Source: Verrucomicrobiales bacterium
GTDB lineage: Bacteria; Verrucomicrobiota; Verrucomicrobiia; Verrucomicrobiales; DEV007
Reading direction: 5' to 3'
NCBI GenBank assembly: GCA_029213065.1
Contig: JARGPH010000013.1
Span: forward strand, 1-64,000
DNA: 64,000 nt
Shown: positions 54,565 through 64,000 of the stretch, in pieces
Layout: each line of letters opens with the position of its first letter
Numbering within the stretch: the first letter of the stretch is position 1
Translations under genes and position numbers: made by a program
The notes under the pieces: model-generated
Databases searched by the model: none
What the model was told of the DNA's origin: nothing
Seen by the model: only the letters and a program-made list of their open reading frames with translations

Positions 54565-55122
54565 ATGGATCAGCCTATCGATGATGTAGAGTGGTGGCGA
54601 CGCCGGTATTCCGATACGCAACCTGTCGGGTGGGCGCTTCGACACTCATTCCCCGATCGGTGGTTCCGCATCCATAGCCTCCCGGAAGCGCGGCGTTATC
54701 CGAACGATGATTCCGATTGGGAGACACTTTTGGATCGGCACCGGGCGGTATCCAACGAAGTTATTCCAACGGGATCGCCTTGCTATCTGATCACTCCCTG
54801 GAGCTGCGCGAAGGACGGCTGCTTCGCGGAGTATCCTCTGCGATTGATCGAGGCACTCCCCGTATTCCGCCCGCAGGAGGATGAGCCTCCGACCGGCGGG
54901 TATTTCGGTGCGCGTATCGAATGGGACTTCGACCGTTTTGAGCCGGTTCTGCGAGCGGCGGCACGGTGGGAATCACTTTCATGTATCGTCTCGGAAGACA
55001 GGTTGTGTGCCTACGCTCCCTACGATGGCGGCGCAGACTTGTTCCTTCCCGATACGTCGACCCGTGATGCGTTGAAGGAGCGATTTGCTGAGTATTTATC
55101 AGAGCGTGAAGACGGCTTATGA
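54565..55122 (+). CDS. Hypothetical protein
   Basis: A 185-residue soluble protein rich in Trp, Arg and Asp: VEWWRRRYSDTQPVGWALRHS, DRWFRIHSLPEARRYPND, GGYFGARIEWDFDRFEPVLRAAARW, and a C-terminal helix. The middle part alternates strands and loops like a small alpha/beta protein. I know no function for it. An ATG ten codons upstream (54535) is an alternative start. It is followed 19 bp later by a VOC protein gene. Confidence 0.65.
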   Translation: MDQPIDDVEWWRRRYSDTQPVGWALRHSFPDRWFRIHSLPEARRYPNDDSDWETLLDRHRAVSNEVIPTGSPCYLITPWSCAKDGCFAEYPLRLIEALPVFRPQEDEPPTGGYFGARIEWDFDRFEPVLRAAARWESLSCIVSEDRLCAYAPYDGGADLFLPDTSTRDALKERFAEYLSEREDGL

Positions 55123-55141
55123 ACGCGAAGAACCAAAAAAA

Positions 55142-55510
55142 ATGAAGCAGGGAAAGTGCACCGCGATTTCGCCGATCGTTTATGCTGGAGACCTCGAACG
55201 TGCGATCGATTTCTACGTGCGCGTCCTCGGTTTCAAGGTCGGCGCGAGCATGGAGGGATACGCCTACATGGTTCGTGACGGCGTGGCGATTCGGCTGCTT
55301 GGGTCCGGTGAAGGTTCCAGCGGAGGTGAGCAGTCGTGTTACATTTGCGTGGAGAATATCGACGATCTCTACGCGGAGCTGAAGACGCAGTTGGATCTCC
55401 TCGAAGATGGCAGAGTGGTTCCGCCCTTCAATCAGCCCTACGGACAGCGCGAGTTCCATGTCATCGACGAAGACGGACTTCTCATTTTCTTCGGGGAAGC
55501 TGCAGAGTAG
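55142..55510 (+). CDS. Glyoxalase/bleomycin-resistance (VOC) family protein
   Basis: A 122-residue VOC-fold protein: ISPIVYAGDLERAIDFYVRVLG opens the first beta-alpha-beta-beta-beta unit, and YGQREFHVIDEDGLLIFFGE closes the second, with a metal-ligand-like Glu near the end. Substrates range from methylglyoxal to antibiotics; none can be named. The frame is open back to 55085 inside the preceding gene; the ATG at 55142 fits the family start. Confidence 0.85.
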   Translation: MKQGKCTAISPIVYAGDLERAIDFYVRVLGFKVGASMEGYAYMVRDGVAIRLLGSGEGSSGGEQSCYICVENIDDLYAELKTQLDLLEDGRVVPPFNQPYGQREFHVIDEDGLLIFFGEAAE

Positions 55511-55582
55511 GAGCGGGGAATGCCCCCGGGAAAAGCATTCAATCCAATACGATGCGGAGATCGTTTCGTCCGGTAAAAAAAA

Positions 55583-55808
55583 TCGCACCAAGGCACCAGG
55601 CCACAAGGATCTTTGAAACCGGAGTCTCCCTGCGCCAGTTGATTTCAAGCGGCTTTCAAATGAGGGCACTGCCGAATGGTAGGGGTTTCAGCGACCTGTA
55701 GAAGAAGATGCAAAATCTTCTTTTGGATGTCCTTGCTGCGAAGGGTCCTCTCAACCCTCTGGCATTCAGCTCATTTCTTCTTCTTCGTGTCCTGGTGCCT
55801 TGGTGCGA
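55583..55808. repeat. 226-bp block bounded by perfect 18-bp inverted repeats
   Basis: TCGCACCAAGGCACCAGG (55583-55600) and its exact complement (55791-55808) bound 190 bp of DNA without a convincing gene. Inside is a hairpin AAGAAGAT-GCAAA-ATCTTCTT (55702-55722). The arrangement resembles a small non-autonomous element or remnant of a TIR-flanked cassette like the GxxExxY unit. Confidence 0.6.
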
Positions 55809-55858
55809 GACGACTCTCCGGCTGTCCCATGAAGGAAGAAATCTCCATCCCCGGTGTC

Positions 55859-56635
55859 CTAACCGAGCCTCGCGATCGTCGGTATCAAAACGAGGAGAAT
55901 GGAGGCGGTCAGCTTGAGCCAGTCCGCCTGCGTTTTCGTTTGTGCGATTTCTTCGAGCCAATAGGGAATGCGGAGGGGCAGGTAGAAAATGAGGAAGAGG
56001 AGCGAGCTCACGAAGAGGTTCACGACAAACATGGCCGGGTTCTCTCTTTCCAGTGACAGGTTCATCGTGATTGCTCCCCAGGTCGCCGAGTAGGCGATGC
56101 AGGCGTAGCTCAGGAGGATGAGGTCGATGATCCACTCGCGTTTCTTGGGGCGTTCGTAGCGGGCGTCCCGTTCCGGTTCAGCCGACTCCCCGGAATCGTT
56201 TTTGTCCCACATCAGAAATCCCAGAAAGACGAGTTCTTTAATGACAATGAGAGGGATCAGCAGTGAGAGCCACGAGGGCATTTCTGAGCCGGAGCTTTCT
56301 GAAATCTCGACGCCGAAGGCACCGGCCGCGAGGAAAAGAAGGATGATGGAGATCACGGCGTGAAACATCCAGAGGATGAAACCGGCTCCGATCGAATCCC
56401 CGTATTCCCGCGCCGCCGCCCGCACAAAACGGAGTTTAGCGGGGAAGGCGTAAACTTCCGCGAGGGAGATCCCGATGATGAGGAATCCTAACCAATACAC
56501 TTTTGAATCGGCGACTCGCATCGTCTCATCGGCGGCTTCGACCACGAGCGGGCCGAGGGTAACGAAATAGATCGCGCAAAGCGCGTTGAAGAGGCCGCCT
56601 TCCCAGCGATAGATCTGAATACCGGCACGGTTCAT
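55859..56635 (-). CDS. Hypothetical multi-pass membrane protein
   Basis: A 258-residue protein with about seven membrane segments (for example FNALCAIYFVTLGPLVVEA, VYWLGFLIIGISLAEVYAF, VISIILLFLAAGAFGVEI, FVVNLFVSSLLFLIFYLPL) and a charged central loop (DKNDSGESAEPERDARYERPKK). No family is recognised. It is encoded 54 bp downstream of the sialidase on the same strand. The frame starts at 56686, but the second ATG at 56635, preceded by AGGAG, fits better. Confidence 0.7.
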   Translation of the reverse strand: MNRAGIQIYRWEGGLFNALCAIYFVTLGPLVVEAADETMRVADSKVYWLGFLIIGISLAEVYAFPAKLRFVRAAAREYGDSIGAGFILWMFHAVISIILLFLAAGAFGVEISESSGSEMPSWLSLLIPLIVIKELVFLGFLMWDKNDSGESAEPERDARYERPKKREWIIDLILLSYACIAYSATWGAITMNLSLERENPAMFVVNLFVSSLLFLIFYLPLRIPYWLEEIAQTKTQADWLKLTASILLVLIPTIARLG

Positions 56636-56688
56636 TCCATGGATTCGCTCCTGCCGATCAGATTCAGGCAGGAGCTCTTGATGCAATT

Positions 56689-57834
<1,146 letters not shown>

Positions 57835-57877
57835 GTGGGGTTTTGTCAGTTAAATCGACGGGTTTGTTTCAATTGAT

Positions 57878-58582
57878 CTATTTCGATGAGTTGGATCGTG
57901 CCTGGTCGAAAAACTGGAGGATCGCTAAGCGTCCCTGCTCGAGTTGTTCGCGGACAATCGCGGCCGCAACTTCGCTCTTCCGGTTTTCGAGCGCCTCGTA
58001 GAGTGAGCGGTGGGAGTCGATCGTCCGGCGAATCAGCTCGGGTGATAAAAGTTTTGGCGATCCTCGATGAGCGGCAAAGCACTGCGACAGGACCTGCATG
58101 CCCGAAGTGAACCGGGAGAGGATCCGGTTCCGCGAGGCGGTGATGACGATCTCGTGAAAGCGTTCGTTGAAGGCGAGCCATTGATCGAGGTCTCCTTCGT
58201 TCGCTCCGCGTTTCTTCTTTGCAATCCGCGTTTCGAGACTTTCCCAGTCCGAGAGAATGGATTTGAGCTCGCTCAGTTCGTGGGTGGTGATGAGACGGGC
58301 GGCCTCTCCGGCGGCAAAGGGCTCGAAGAGCTCACGAACGTCGTATATTTCCGAAATTTCCTGACGATCGAATTGCTTCACGAAAGCGCCGGCCCCGGCA
58401 ACCTGTTCGACGATGCCCTCACTCGCGAGCCGGCTGATTGCTTCACGGACGGGAATGAAGCTGGTCCCCACTTCTGCGGCAAGAGTCCGGTTTACGAGTT
58501 GCGAACCGGGGGCGAATTCCCCGCTGAAAACCCGCTCCCTGATATGGAGATAGGCTTTTTCGCTGAGTGAATGAGTCGCCAT
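57878..58582 (-). CDS. GntR-family (FadR subgroup) transcriptional regulator
   Basis: A 234-residue regulator with an N-terminal winged helix (LSEKAYLHIRERVFSGEFAPG; AAEVGTSFIPVREAISRLASEG) and an all-helical FCD ligand domain with metal-site His/Asp residues (FNERFHEIVITAS; SHRSLYEALE). It lies 43 bp upstream of the sialidase on the same strand and probably controls it. A perfect palindrome 30 bp before its start is a likely autoregulatory site. Confidence 0.92.
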   Translation of the reverse strand: MATHSLSEKAYLHIRERVFSGEFAPGSQLVNRTLAAEVGTSFIPVREAISRLASEGIVEQVAGAGAFVKQFDRQEISEIYDVRELFEPFAAGEAARLITTHELSELKSILSDWESLETRIAKKKRGANEGDLDQWLAFNERFHEIVITASRNRILSRFTSGMQVLSQCFAAHRGSPKLLSPELIRRTIDSHRSLYEALENRKSEVAAAIVREQLEQGRLAILQFFDQARSNSSK

Positions 58583-58612
58583 GAATGAAGAATAAGATTG
58601 CCTGTGCGATTA

Positions 58613-58622
58613 TGTTATAACA
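58613..58622. promoter_or_regulatory. Palindrome TGTTATAACA, candidate GntR operator
   Basis: A perfect 10-bp palindrome 30 bp upstream of the GntR start. FadR-type GntR proteins bind short palindromes with GT...AC half-sites, and this fits. It is the only such palindrome I saw in the gap. Confidence 0.4.
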
Positions 58623-58687
58623 AACTCTAACCACCGGTATTTGATTGTCACGAACTTTGTTTTACGTAAATCTAAGAGGGTTAGGTG

Positions 58688-58702
58688 ACCGACCCAACCC
58701 TG
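58688..58702. repeat. CCCAACCCTGTTGG, single repeat arm
   Basis: A single copy of the AACCCTGTTGG word found as inverted pairs at 4438-4476 and 21329-21363, located between the GntR gene and MITE-like copy 2. Confidence 0.45.
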
Positions 58703-58755
58703 TTGGAATGTGAGCGCAAAGAGCAAAAGTGATTAAGAGCGCACGAGATTTCTCC

Positions 58756-58895
58756 GGGTAGGGAGAGGCGTCCCTGCCGATCCGCGTGGTCCTCTATAAC
58801 GTCCAAAATCACCGCTCGGCTCCGCAGCGAAGCGGCAGGGTTTGATTCTATCAAATCGGGCCACGGCGGCTCATCAGGGACGATTCGCCCTACCC
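58756..58895. mobile_element. MITE-like element, copy 2 (inverted relative to copy 1)
   Basis: A 140-bp unit with ends GGGTAGGGAGAGGCGTCCC (58756-58774) and GGGACGATTCGCCCTACCC (58877-58895), which are imperfect inverted repeats of each other. Its reverse complement aligns with the element at 15994-16130 over its full length with roughly three quarters identity. It fills the space between the regulator and the mutarotase gene. Confidence 0.75.
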
Positions 58896-58955
58896 AAAAT
58901 CTCATTTTGCGCTTATCTCTGTTGAGTTTTCTCCTTCGTTAACCGAGTTCAAAAT

Positions 58956-60014
58956 ATGAAAGCTCTTCTACTCAGTTCCTTCCTCGGAATTTTTTCCTTT
59001 TGCCATGGAGGGGAGTTTTCCAGTTGGAAGGCGATCCCGGAACTTCCTGCCGCGCTTGGGGTTGCGGGGCCGTTCACAGGGGTTCACGATGATGTCCTGC
59101 TCGTTGCGGGTGGGGCCAACTTTCCCGAACCGGTTTGGGAGAATGATAAGGTGTGGCATCGCCGGGTCTACGCGTTGCCGTTGGCAGGTGACCGGAAATG
59201 GCGTGTCGTTGGTGCCTTGCCGCGTGCGATTGGTTATGGTGCTTCTGTGAGTGTTGATGAAGGGATCATCTGCATGGGCGGGAATGATGCCGGGACTGTT
59301 TTCGACGAGGTCTTTCTTTTGAAATCGGACGGCTCAATTGACGCGCTGCCGTCCCTGCCTGATCCGGCGTGCAACGGGGCTGCTGCGACAATTGGCAGAG
59401 AGCTGTATTTCTCCCCGGGGATGCGCACCGGCGAGCTGGCGTCCGCTTCTCAGGATTTCCTGCGTTTGAATCTCGATGATCTCGATGCGGGGTGGAAAAC
59501 ACTGCCTTCCCTCCCGGCGCCGGGGCGGGCCTTGAGTGTTCTTATCGCTCAAAATAATGGTGACGGTGATCGGCTTTACCTTATTGGCGGGCGTCTCGAA
59601 GAGGCCTCCGGGGAGATCGCTTTTCTCGCGGATGTGTTCGAGTTTGATCCCTCGCAGGGAGATGCGCCGTGGACGAAAAAGGCTTCGATGCCGGGACCGC
59701 TCGCAGCAGGGACTGGCGTGGCGGTTGGGGAGAATCACATTTTCATGCTTGCCGGGGCCGACGGGAGTCTTATGGCGGTGGCAGATGATCTGAAGCTGGA
59801 TCACCCCGGATTTCCGAAGTCGATCTATGCCTACGACACGCAGAGCAACAAGTGGACCGACGCCGGAGAGAGCCCCGTGAACCAAGTCACGACGACGGCG
59901 GTGGGCTGGAAAGATCTGACGTTTCTCGTGAGCGGTGAGATCAAGCCGAGAGTGCGGACAAAGCAGGGATGGGAAATTCGCATGAGCCCGTCAGCCTCTT
60001 TGAAAGCGGAGTGA
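58956..60014 (+). CDS. NanM-like N-acetylneuraminate epimerase / cyclically permuted mutarotase
   Basis: A 352-residue exported kelch-type six-bladed propeller. After a signal peptide (LLLSSFLGIFSFCHG) come WKAIPELPAALGVAGPFTGVHD, VLLVAGGANFPEPVWE, RAIGYGASVSVDEGIICMGGND, ALPSLPDPACNGAAATI and VNQVTTTAVGWKDLTFLVSGE. This matches the cyclically permuted mutarotase family including NanM, which converts alpha- to beta-N-acetylneuraminate. Together with the divergent GntR-sialidase genes it forms a small sialic acid locus. Confidence 0.88.
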   Translation: MKALLLSSFLGIFSFCHGGEFSSWKAIPELPAALGVAGPFTGVHDDVLLVAGGANFPEPVWENDKVWHRRVYALPLAGDRKWRVVGALPRAIGYGASVSVDEGIICMGGNDAGTVFDEVFLLKSDGSIDALPSLPDPACNGAAATIGRELYFSPGMRTGELASASQDFLRLNLDDLDAGWKTLPSLPAPGRALSVLIAQNNGDGDRLYLIGGRLEEASGEIAFLADVFEFDPSQGDAPWTKKASMPGPLAAGTGVAVGENHIFMLAGADGSLMAVADDLKLDHPGFPKSIYAYDTQSNKWTDAGESPVNQVTTTAVGWKDLTFLVSGEIKPRVRTKQGWEIRMSPSASLKAE

Positions 60015-60027
60015 TTGGACGGAGCCA

Positions 60028-60143
60028 TGTGGCGGCGAGCGCCCGGCGAGTGGACTGCATTGCCTATCGGTTCGACGGGCCTTTTTCGTCCTGACTCAAT
60101 CGCCTCGGGCTACGTCGGCCACTCGTAGGCACTCGCCGCCACA
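60028..60143. repeat. Interrupted palindrome, REP-like
   Basis: Outer arms TGTGGCGGCGAG (60028-60039) and CTCGCCGCCACA (60132-60143) are perfect complements, and so are inner arms CGAGTGG (60047-60053) and CCACTCG (60119-60125). The word CCACACCTCGA at its right edge recurs at 53043-53053. The rest of the gap to 60278 shows only a 6-bp hairpin AACTCC/GGAGTT. Confidence 0.65.
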
Positions 60144-60278
60144 CCTCGAGATGGTTGTCCTCGCCCCGGGGTAACTCCAATCCGGAGTTGATTGTCCTCT
60201 CGCCCTGCGTGATTCTCCTCGAATGTTCGCGTCCGTTAATTTGGCTGTCCGGTTAGGGGAGGTCTCAGGTCTTAAGTG

Positions 60279-60926
60279 ATGGCATTGGAGGAAATTACAC
60301 TCGATCTCGATACGGCTGAGCCTCCGCAGGAAGTGCTTCACCTCATCTCCGAGGCAACGAAACGGACCGACGTCTTCTACAACGCCGGGTTGGGGCTTCG
60401 CTATCCGAAATACATTCCGAGCGATCCGCGGATCGTGTGCTCTGCGATTGGATACCTGCAGGAAAATTCATTGCTCCCGGGAAATGTGTTTTGTGAATGG
60501 GGATGTGGCTTTGCTATCGCTTCCGGTATCGCCACGATCCTGGGAATGGAGTCATTTGGAATCGAGGTGGAGGACGACCTCGTGACACGGGCGACTGCGT
60601 TGATGAGTGACCTCGATCTCCCTGTCGAGATCTTGCAGTCGGACTATCTGCCTGAGGGATTTGATGAAAGTGAGGGTGTCGGAGGGAAGGATCTCATCAT
60701 TCCTGAATCCCGCACCACGAGAGGGGGAATCGTCGCACCACCGGAGTATGACGGGCTCGATCCCGGAGAGGTCGATTTGTTTTTCGTCTACCCGTGGCCC
60801 GATCAGGAGGAGATGATGATGGATCTTTTTGAAGCGGTCGCTTCCCCGGGTGCTGTCCTGCTCATGTATCTGGGAGACGGTGAGATTGCCGCTTTCACGC
60901 ACGAGGAGGGTGGCGATTTTATTTAG
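60279..60926 (+). CDS. SAM-dependent methyltransferase-like protein
   Basis: A 215-residue protein with a Rossmann-type core: VFCEWGCGFAIASGIATIL (motif I, acidic-x-Gly-x-Gly), SFGIEVEDDLVTRATAL (motif II with acidic residue after beta 2), ILQSDYLPEGFD and VDLFFVYPWPDQEEMMMDLF (motif IV area), then AVLLMYLGDGEIAAF. The target is unknown. A GTG codon directly upstream (60276) is an alternative start. Confidence 0.75.
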   Translation: MALEEITLDLDTAEPPQEVLHLISEATKRTDVFYNAGLGLRYPKYIPSDPRIVCSAIGYLQENSLLPGNVFCEWGCGFAIASGIATILGMESFGIEVEDDLVTRATALMSDLDLPVEILQSDYLPEGFDESEGVGGKDLIIPESRTTRGGIVAPPEYDGLDPGEVDLFFVYPWPDQEEMMMDLFEAVASPGAVLLMYLGDGEIAAFTHEEGGDFI

Positions 60927-60995
60927 GAATTTCGAAGTGTTTAGATTCCCCTTTTTCTCGACATTGTCGCGCGTCTCGTAGAATCTTTTGTGTTC

Positions 60996-62651
60996 ATGCA
61001 GCCTCGACTCCTTCTTTTGGTTTTAGTGACATTGGCCTGCTTTTCCTCTCATTCTTTTGCGGGTAAAAAGCCGAACATTGTCTTCATTTTCTCTGACGAT
61101 CACGCCACGCAGGCAATCAGTGCCTACGGCGGGCCGCTCGCTGAGATAGCCCCGACTCCAAATCTGGATCGCATTGCCAAAGAGGGGATGCTATTCACCC
61201 GCTGCATGGTCACGAACTCAATCTGCGGGCCGAGCCGGGCTACGATTCTGACCGGGAAATACAGTCATAAGAACGGATTTTTCACCAATGAGGAAACCGT
61301 ATTCGAAGGTTCACAGATCACGTTTCCCAAGCTCCTCAGACGCGAAGGATACGAGACCGCCCTGATCGGGAAATGGCACCTCGGCGGAAAGCCGACGGGC
61401 TTCGATCACTGGGAGATTCTTCCCGGACAGGGGAGTTATTACAATCCCGATTTTATCAATGAGAGGGAAAAGTATCGCGTCACCGGATACGTCAGCGAGA
61501 TCTTAACGGAGAAGGCGAAAAAATGGCTGAGTCACCAGCGGAACAAGGACAAGCCGTTCATGCTCATGCTGCAACACAAGGCACCACACCGGGCCTGGGA
61601 TCCCGCTCCGAAGTATTTGAATGCCTTCGACGATGTTACGATCCCTGAACCCGACACTCTGTTCGATGATTATTCCGGTCGCGGAACCGCGGCTCGCGAT
61701 CAGGACATGACGATTGAGAAAACGATGACGATGGGTCGCGACCTCAAAGTAAAGGAGCTGGATGACACCGGTGACTTTGTCAGTCGGGGATACGGTCGAC
61801 TCAATACCGAACAGAAGGCAGTGTGGGATGCGGCCTACCAGCCGAAAAATGACGCGCTCATCGCTGCGAAGCTCAGCGGAAAAGAACTCGTGAGCTGGAA
61901 GTATCAGCGTTATTTAAAGGACTATCTTCGCTGTGTGAAATCGGTCGATGACAGCGTCGGGGAGATGATGGCGTTCCTCGAGGAGAAAGGATTGGCGGAG
62001 AACACGATCTTCATCTATTCGAGCGATCAGGGATTCTACCTCGGCGAACACGGATGGTTTGATAAACGTTTCATGTTTGATGAATCCTACCGGACTCCGC
62101 TGATGGTGAAATGGCCGGGGAAGGTCGCGCCGGGCAGCACCTCGGACGAGCTGGTCTCGAATCTGGATTTTGCGGAGACCTTTCTTGAGATGGCGGGCGC
62201 GCCGGTGCCGAAGGATATGCAGGGAAAAAGTCTCGTTCCCATTCTCACGGGGAAGACGCCGGAAGACTGGCGCACGAGTCACTACTATCACTACTACGAA
62301 TACCCGGGCTGGCACATGGTGCATAGGCACGAAGGCGTTTACGACGGTCGTTACAAGCTCATGAATTTCTACGAGCTGAAAGAGAAAGAGCTCTACGATC
62401 TCGAAACGGATCCGCAGGAAATGGTGAATCAGTTTGCGAATCCCGAATACGCCGATGTCGTGACGCGACTCGAGGGGGAGCTCAAAAAACTGCGGGAACA
62501 GTATGATGTTCCCGCGAATAAAATTCAGGACCTGACGAATGTAGACCGTCGCTACCACTCCGAATCCATCCGCGAGCGCGGGCTCGCGAAGATGAAGAAA
62601 GCGGCGGAGGCAAAAGCGAGAAAGGCGGCGACGAAACCGAAGGCGAAGTGA
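60996..62651 (+). CDS. Secreted sulfatase
   Basis: A 551-residue protein: signal peptide ([19 protein letters not shown]), metal site [12 protein letters not shown], active-site C77[12 protein letters not shown] (C-x-P-S-R, formylglycine site), [20 protein letters not shown] and [18 protein letters not shown]. The pattern resembles sulfatases of the N-sulfoglucosamine/choline-type S1 group acting on polysaccharides. The C-terminal 40 residues are Lys/Ala-rich. Alternative start: GTG at 60990. An anaerobic or formylglycine-generating maturase must be encoded elsewhere. Confidence 0.93.
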   Translation: MQPRLLLLVLVTLACFSSHSFAGKKPNIVFIFSDDHATQAISAYGGPLAEIAPTPNLDRIAKEGMLFTRCMVTNSICGPSRATILTGKYSHKNGFFTNEETVFEGSQITFPKLLRREGYETALIGKWHLGGKPTGFDHWEILPGQGSYYNPDFINEREKYRVTGYVSEILTEKAKKWLSHQRNKDKPFMLMLQHKAPHRAWDPAPKYLNAFDDVTIPEPDTLFDDYSGRGTAARDQDMTIEKTMTMGRDLKVKELDDTGDFVSRGYGRLNTEQKAVWDAAYQPKNDALIAAKLSGKELVSWKYQRYLKDYLRCVKSVDDSVGEMMAFLEEKGLAENTIFIYSSDQGFYLGEHGWFDKRFMFDESYRTPLMVKWPGKVAPGSTSDELVSNLDFAETFLEMAGAPVPKDMQGKSLVPILTGKTPEDWRTSHYYHYYEYPGWHMVHRHEGVYDGRYKLMNFYELKEKELYDLETDPQEMVNQFANPEYADVVTRLEGELKKLREQYDVPANKIQDLTNVDRRYHSESIRERGLAKMKKAAEAKARKAATKPKAK

Positions 62652-62655
62652 ATGA

Positions 62656-64000
62656 TCACTCGGCGGCAGCGCCGAGGAAGATTTCCGAGACAGCTCCGTT
62701 CTCGAAGTAGAAGATCATTCCTCCGTAGATCGATCCGACGAGGTGCGCATCGGCATCACCGAAGAATCCGTCGAGGCCTTCGTCGCTGGTCGAGTATTCG
62801 CGGTAGGCTTCGAGAACTTTTTCTTTGGGATCACCGATACCGATTCCAAGGCTGGTCTTCAAATTTGACGGTGCTTTCACCGTGATTGAAAAAACCGATT
62901 TGGGTCCACCAATTTCATCGGAGAGCATATCGAAGCTGGCGCCGGCATCGGGGAACATCCAGGTCTGGACGGCCTGTCCGAAGGCTTCCCATATCTCGTC
63001 TTTGCCCTTGAAGGTTTCACCCCAGTTCATCGCGGCAGCGGTATTGAGCAGGTCCGCTTGAGGTGTGTTGAGTTTGATGCCACCGAGGCTGCCATCGTCC
63101 ATGATCTGACGTCCTGTCACCTCGATTGAGCCGATGCGTGCGCCCGGAGTGGCTGTCGCGGTGAGGTTGTTTCCCGGAGGATAATTCCCGGCGTTGTCGC
63201 CTTCGCCATAGACCTGCAATTGAATGCCCGAAGGCTGGTTCGTGAACCGTGCATACTCGCGGGACTCGATTTCGCTCATCACGATTTCCTGCAAACCGCC
63301 CCATGAAGCGGGGATGTTTGATAGCCTCATCCCCGTGTGAATGCCTTCACTGGTGATGAAGCGGGAATGATAAACGTCGATGAATTCGATCTTTCGGGCA
63401 GGATCAATCGGGGCATCCGGATCCCATTCCCCCGCGAACAATGAGACGAGGTCTTCACCCGATTCCTGCACGAGGACGAGAGCAATGCCCTCGCCATCGG
63501 AGGTTCTCGAAAAAGTGGCCGAAGGCATTGCCTCCATCGCCTCCTGAATCGTCATTCCCAATTTGAACGGGCCCACGCTGTTGGGAGTGATCGTTGCCTC
63601 AGCTCCGCCGGTGTGAATGGCGGGGGCGGAGGGAGCAGCGGTTGCCACTTGCACCGTCTGCGGCGAAGGGACCGTCACTTTGAGAGAGGTTTCAAACGAA
63701 TCGTCTTCAAAGCTTTTGGGGATTTCCGCAAAGACGTTGAGGAGGAGGGACTGGTCGTCGATCCATTGCTCCGGTGTGATCGTGATGGCGTAGTTTTCAG
63801 CTGTGTCAGGGTAGCGCTTCGCGATCTCGCCTTTGATGAGACGTCTCGCCGCTTTGATGCAGGGAATGACGTCGGAAAAGGGATCCCACTCATCGTTTTG
63901 ATCCACGAGAAAGACCACCGAAGCGCTCCCGGTTTCCCACTTTCCATTCTCTGAGATCATGAGCGCCTTGCTGTCATCGCGCCAGGTCGCCTTGAGATAG
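62656..64000 (-). CDS. Hypothetical protein, N terminus beyond the window
   Basis: The frame runs from the stop at 62656 through an internal ATG at 63960 to the right edge without a stop, so the start is probably outside. Visible are about 448 residues: a mixed N-terminal part (ASVVFLVDQNDEWDPFSDVI), a Pro/Ala-rich linker (VATAAPSAPAIHTGGAE) and three repeated-looking modules with an SVGPFKLGMTIQEAMEAMP type opening, also seen as SLGGIKLNTPQADLL and GIGIGDPKEKVLEAY. This motif occurs in secreted repeat domains. No function is assigned. It converges with the sulfatase, 4 bp apart. Confidence 0.75.
   Translation of the reverse strand, partial: YLKATWRDDSKALMISENGKWETGSASVVFLVDQNDEWDPFSDVIPCIKAARRLIKGEIAKRYPDTAENYAITITPEQWIDDQSLLLNVFAEIPKSFEDDSFETSLKVTVPSPQTVQVATAAPSAPAIHTGGAEATITPNSVGPFKLGMTIQEAMEAMPSATFSRTSDGEGIALVLVQESGEDLVSLFAGEWDPDAPIDPARKIEFIDVYHSRFITSEGIHTGMRLSNIPASWGGLQEIVMSEIESREYARFTNQPSGIQLQVYGEGDNAGNYPPGNNLTATATPGARIGSIEVTGRQIMDDGSLGGIKLNTPQADLLNTAAAMNWGETFKGKDEIWEAFGQAVQTWMFPDAGASFDMLSDEIGGPKSVFSITVKAPSNLKTSLGIGIGDPKEKVLEAYREYSTSDEGLDGFFGDADAHLVGSIYGGMIFYFENGAVSEIFLGAAAE

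Noticed and set aside
55336-55701. A frame across the 55583-55808 inverted-repeat block
   Set aside because: Starts inside the VOC gene in another frame and runs through the repeat; no motif.

Overview
The window looks like a chromosome segment of a Verrucomicrobiota bacterium (PVC superphylum). The evidence is the density of families typical of that group: four two-gene modules of large secreted cytochrome-like proteins (DUF1549/DUF1553 or DUF1592-type) paired with Tat-exported DUF1501 or DUF1552 proteins, two sulfatases, an ECF sigma factor with a FecR/LamG partner, an SHD1-domain metallopeptidase, SASA esterase, a GxxExxY cassette, weak Shine-Dalgarno sites and many palindromic intergenic repeats. 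No rRNA, tRNA, CRISPR array, prophage or intact transposase was recognised.

Layout. 1-4.3 kb: end of an unknown gene with a strong terminator, a rhomboid protease, RecQ and a Gfo/Idh/MocA oxidoreductase. 4.4-6.4 kb: RidA, a DUF2383 four-helix protein and an unusual Cu/Zn superoxide dismutase. 6.6-10.5 kb: module A (DUF1549/1553 plus DUF1501, minus strand). 10.7-15.9 kb: a GT4-GT2 fusion glycosyltransferase, an SRPBCC protein, EngB and RsgA GTPases, TspO. 16.2-19.8 kb: module B (DUF1592-type plus DUF1552). 20-25.9 kb: RlmI-like methyltransferase, a VapBC-type toxin-antitoxin pair, LacI regulator, rhodanese lipoprotein, DUF2288 protein, SHD1 peptidase. 26-31 kb: module C. 31-38 kb: module D, headed by an ECF sigma factor and FecR/LamG gene and split by a GxxExxY element with terminal inverted repeats. 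38-42.6 kb: IMPase-like, phosphotransferase, SDR, SASA esterase, metallophosphoesterase. 42.6-47.7 kb: patatin lipoprotein, two genes interrupted by in-frame UGA, LamG-tailed sulfatase. 48-52 kb: a conserved hypothetical, hexose-6-P epimerase, TruA, YchJ. 52.3-55.5 kb: an island of small, mostly unknown, same-strand genes with tandem repeats and one attC-like site. 55.9-60 kb: a sialidase / GntR / NanM-type mutarotase group. 60.3-64 kb: methyltransferase-like protein, second sulfatase, and an unknown protein cut by the window end.

How it fits together. The exported modules, sulfatases, sialidase, mutarotase, SASA esterase and oxidoreductase suggest a life degrading sulfated or sialylated polysaccharides, with sugar-linked regulators (LacI, GntR). 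The most striking observation is at 43.99-45.80 kb. Two adjacent minus-strand genes with signal peptides each carry one in-frame UGA. Exactly 18 nt after each UGA comes a near-identical hairpin sequence (CAGAACAGTTYGTTCTCGA). The first is otherwise an intact thioredoxin-like gene. This pattern resembles bacterial selenocysteine insertion, though a nonsense mutation or a dispersed palindromic repeat is not excluded. A second theme is palindromic or MITE-like DNA: a 140-bp element in two copies, the GxxExxY cassette, a TIR-bounded 226-bp block, and several REP-like hairpins.
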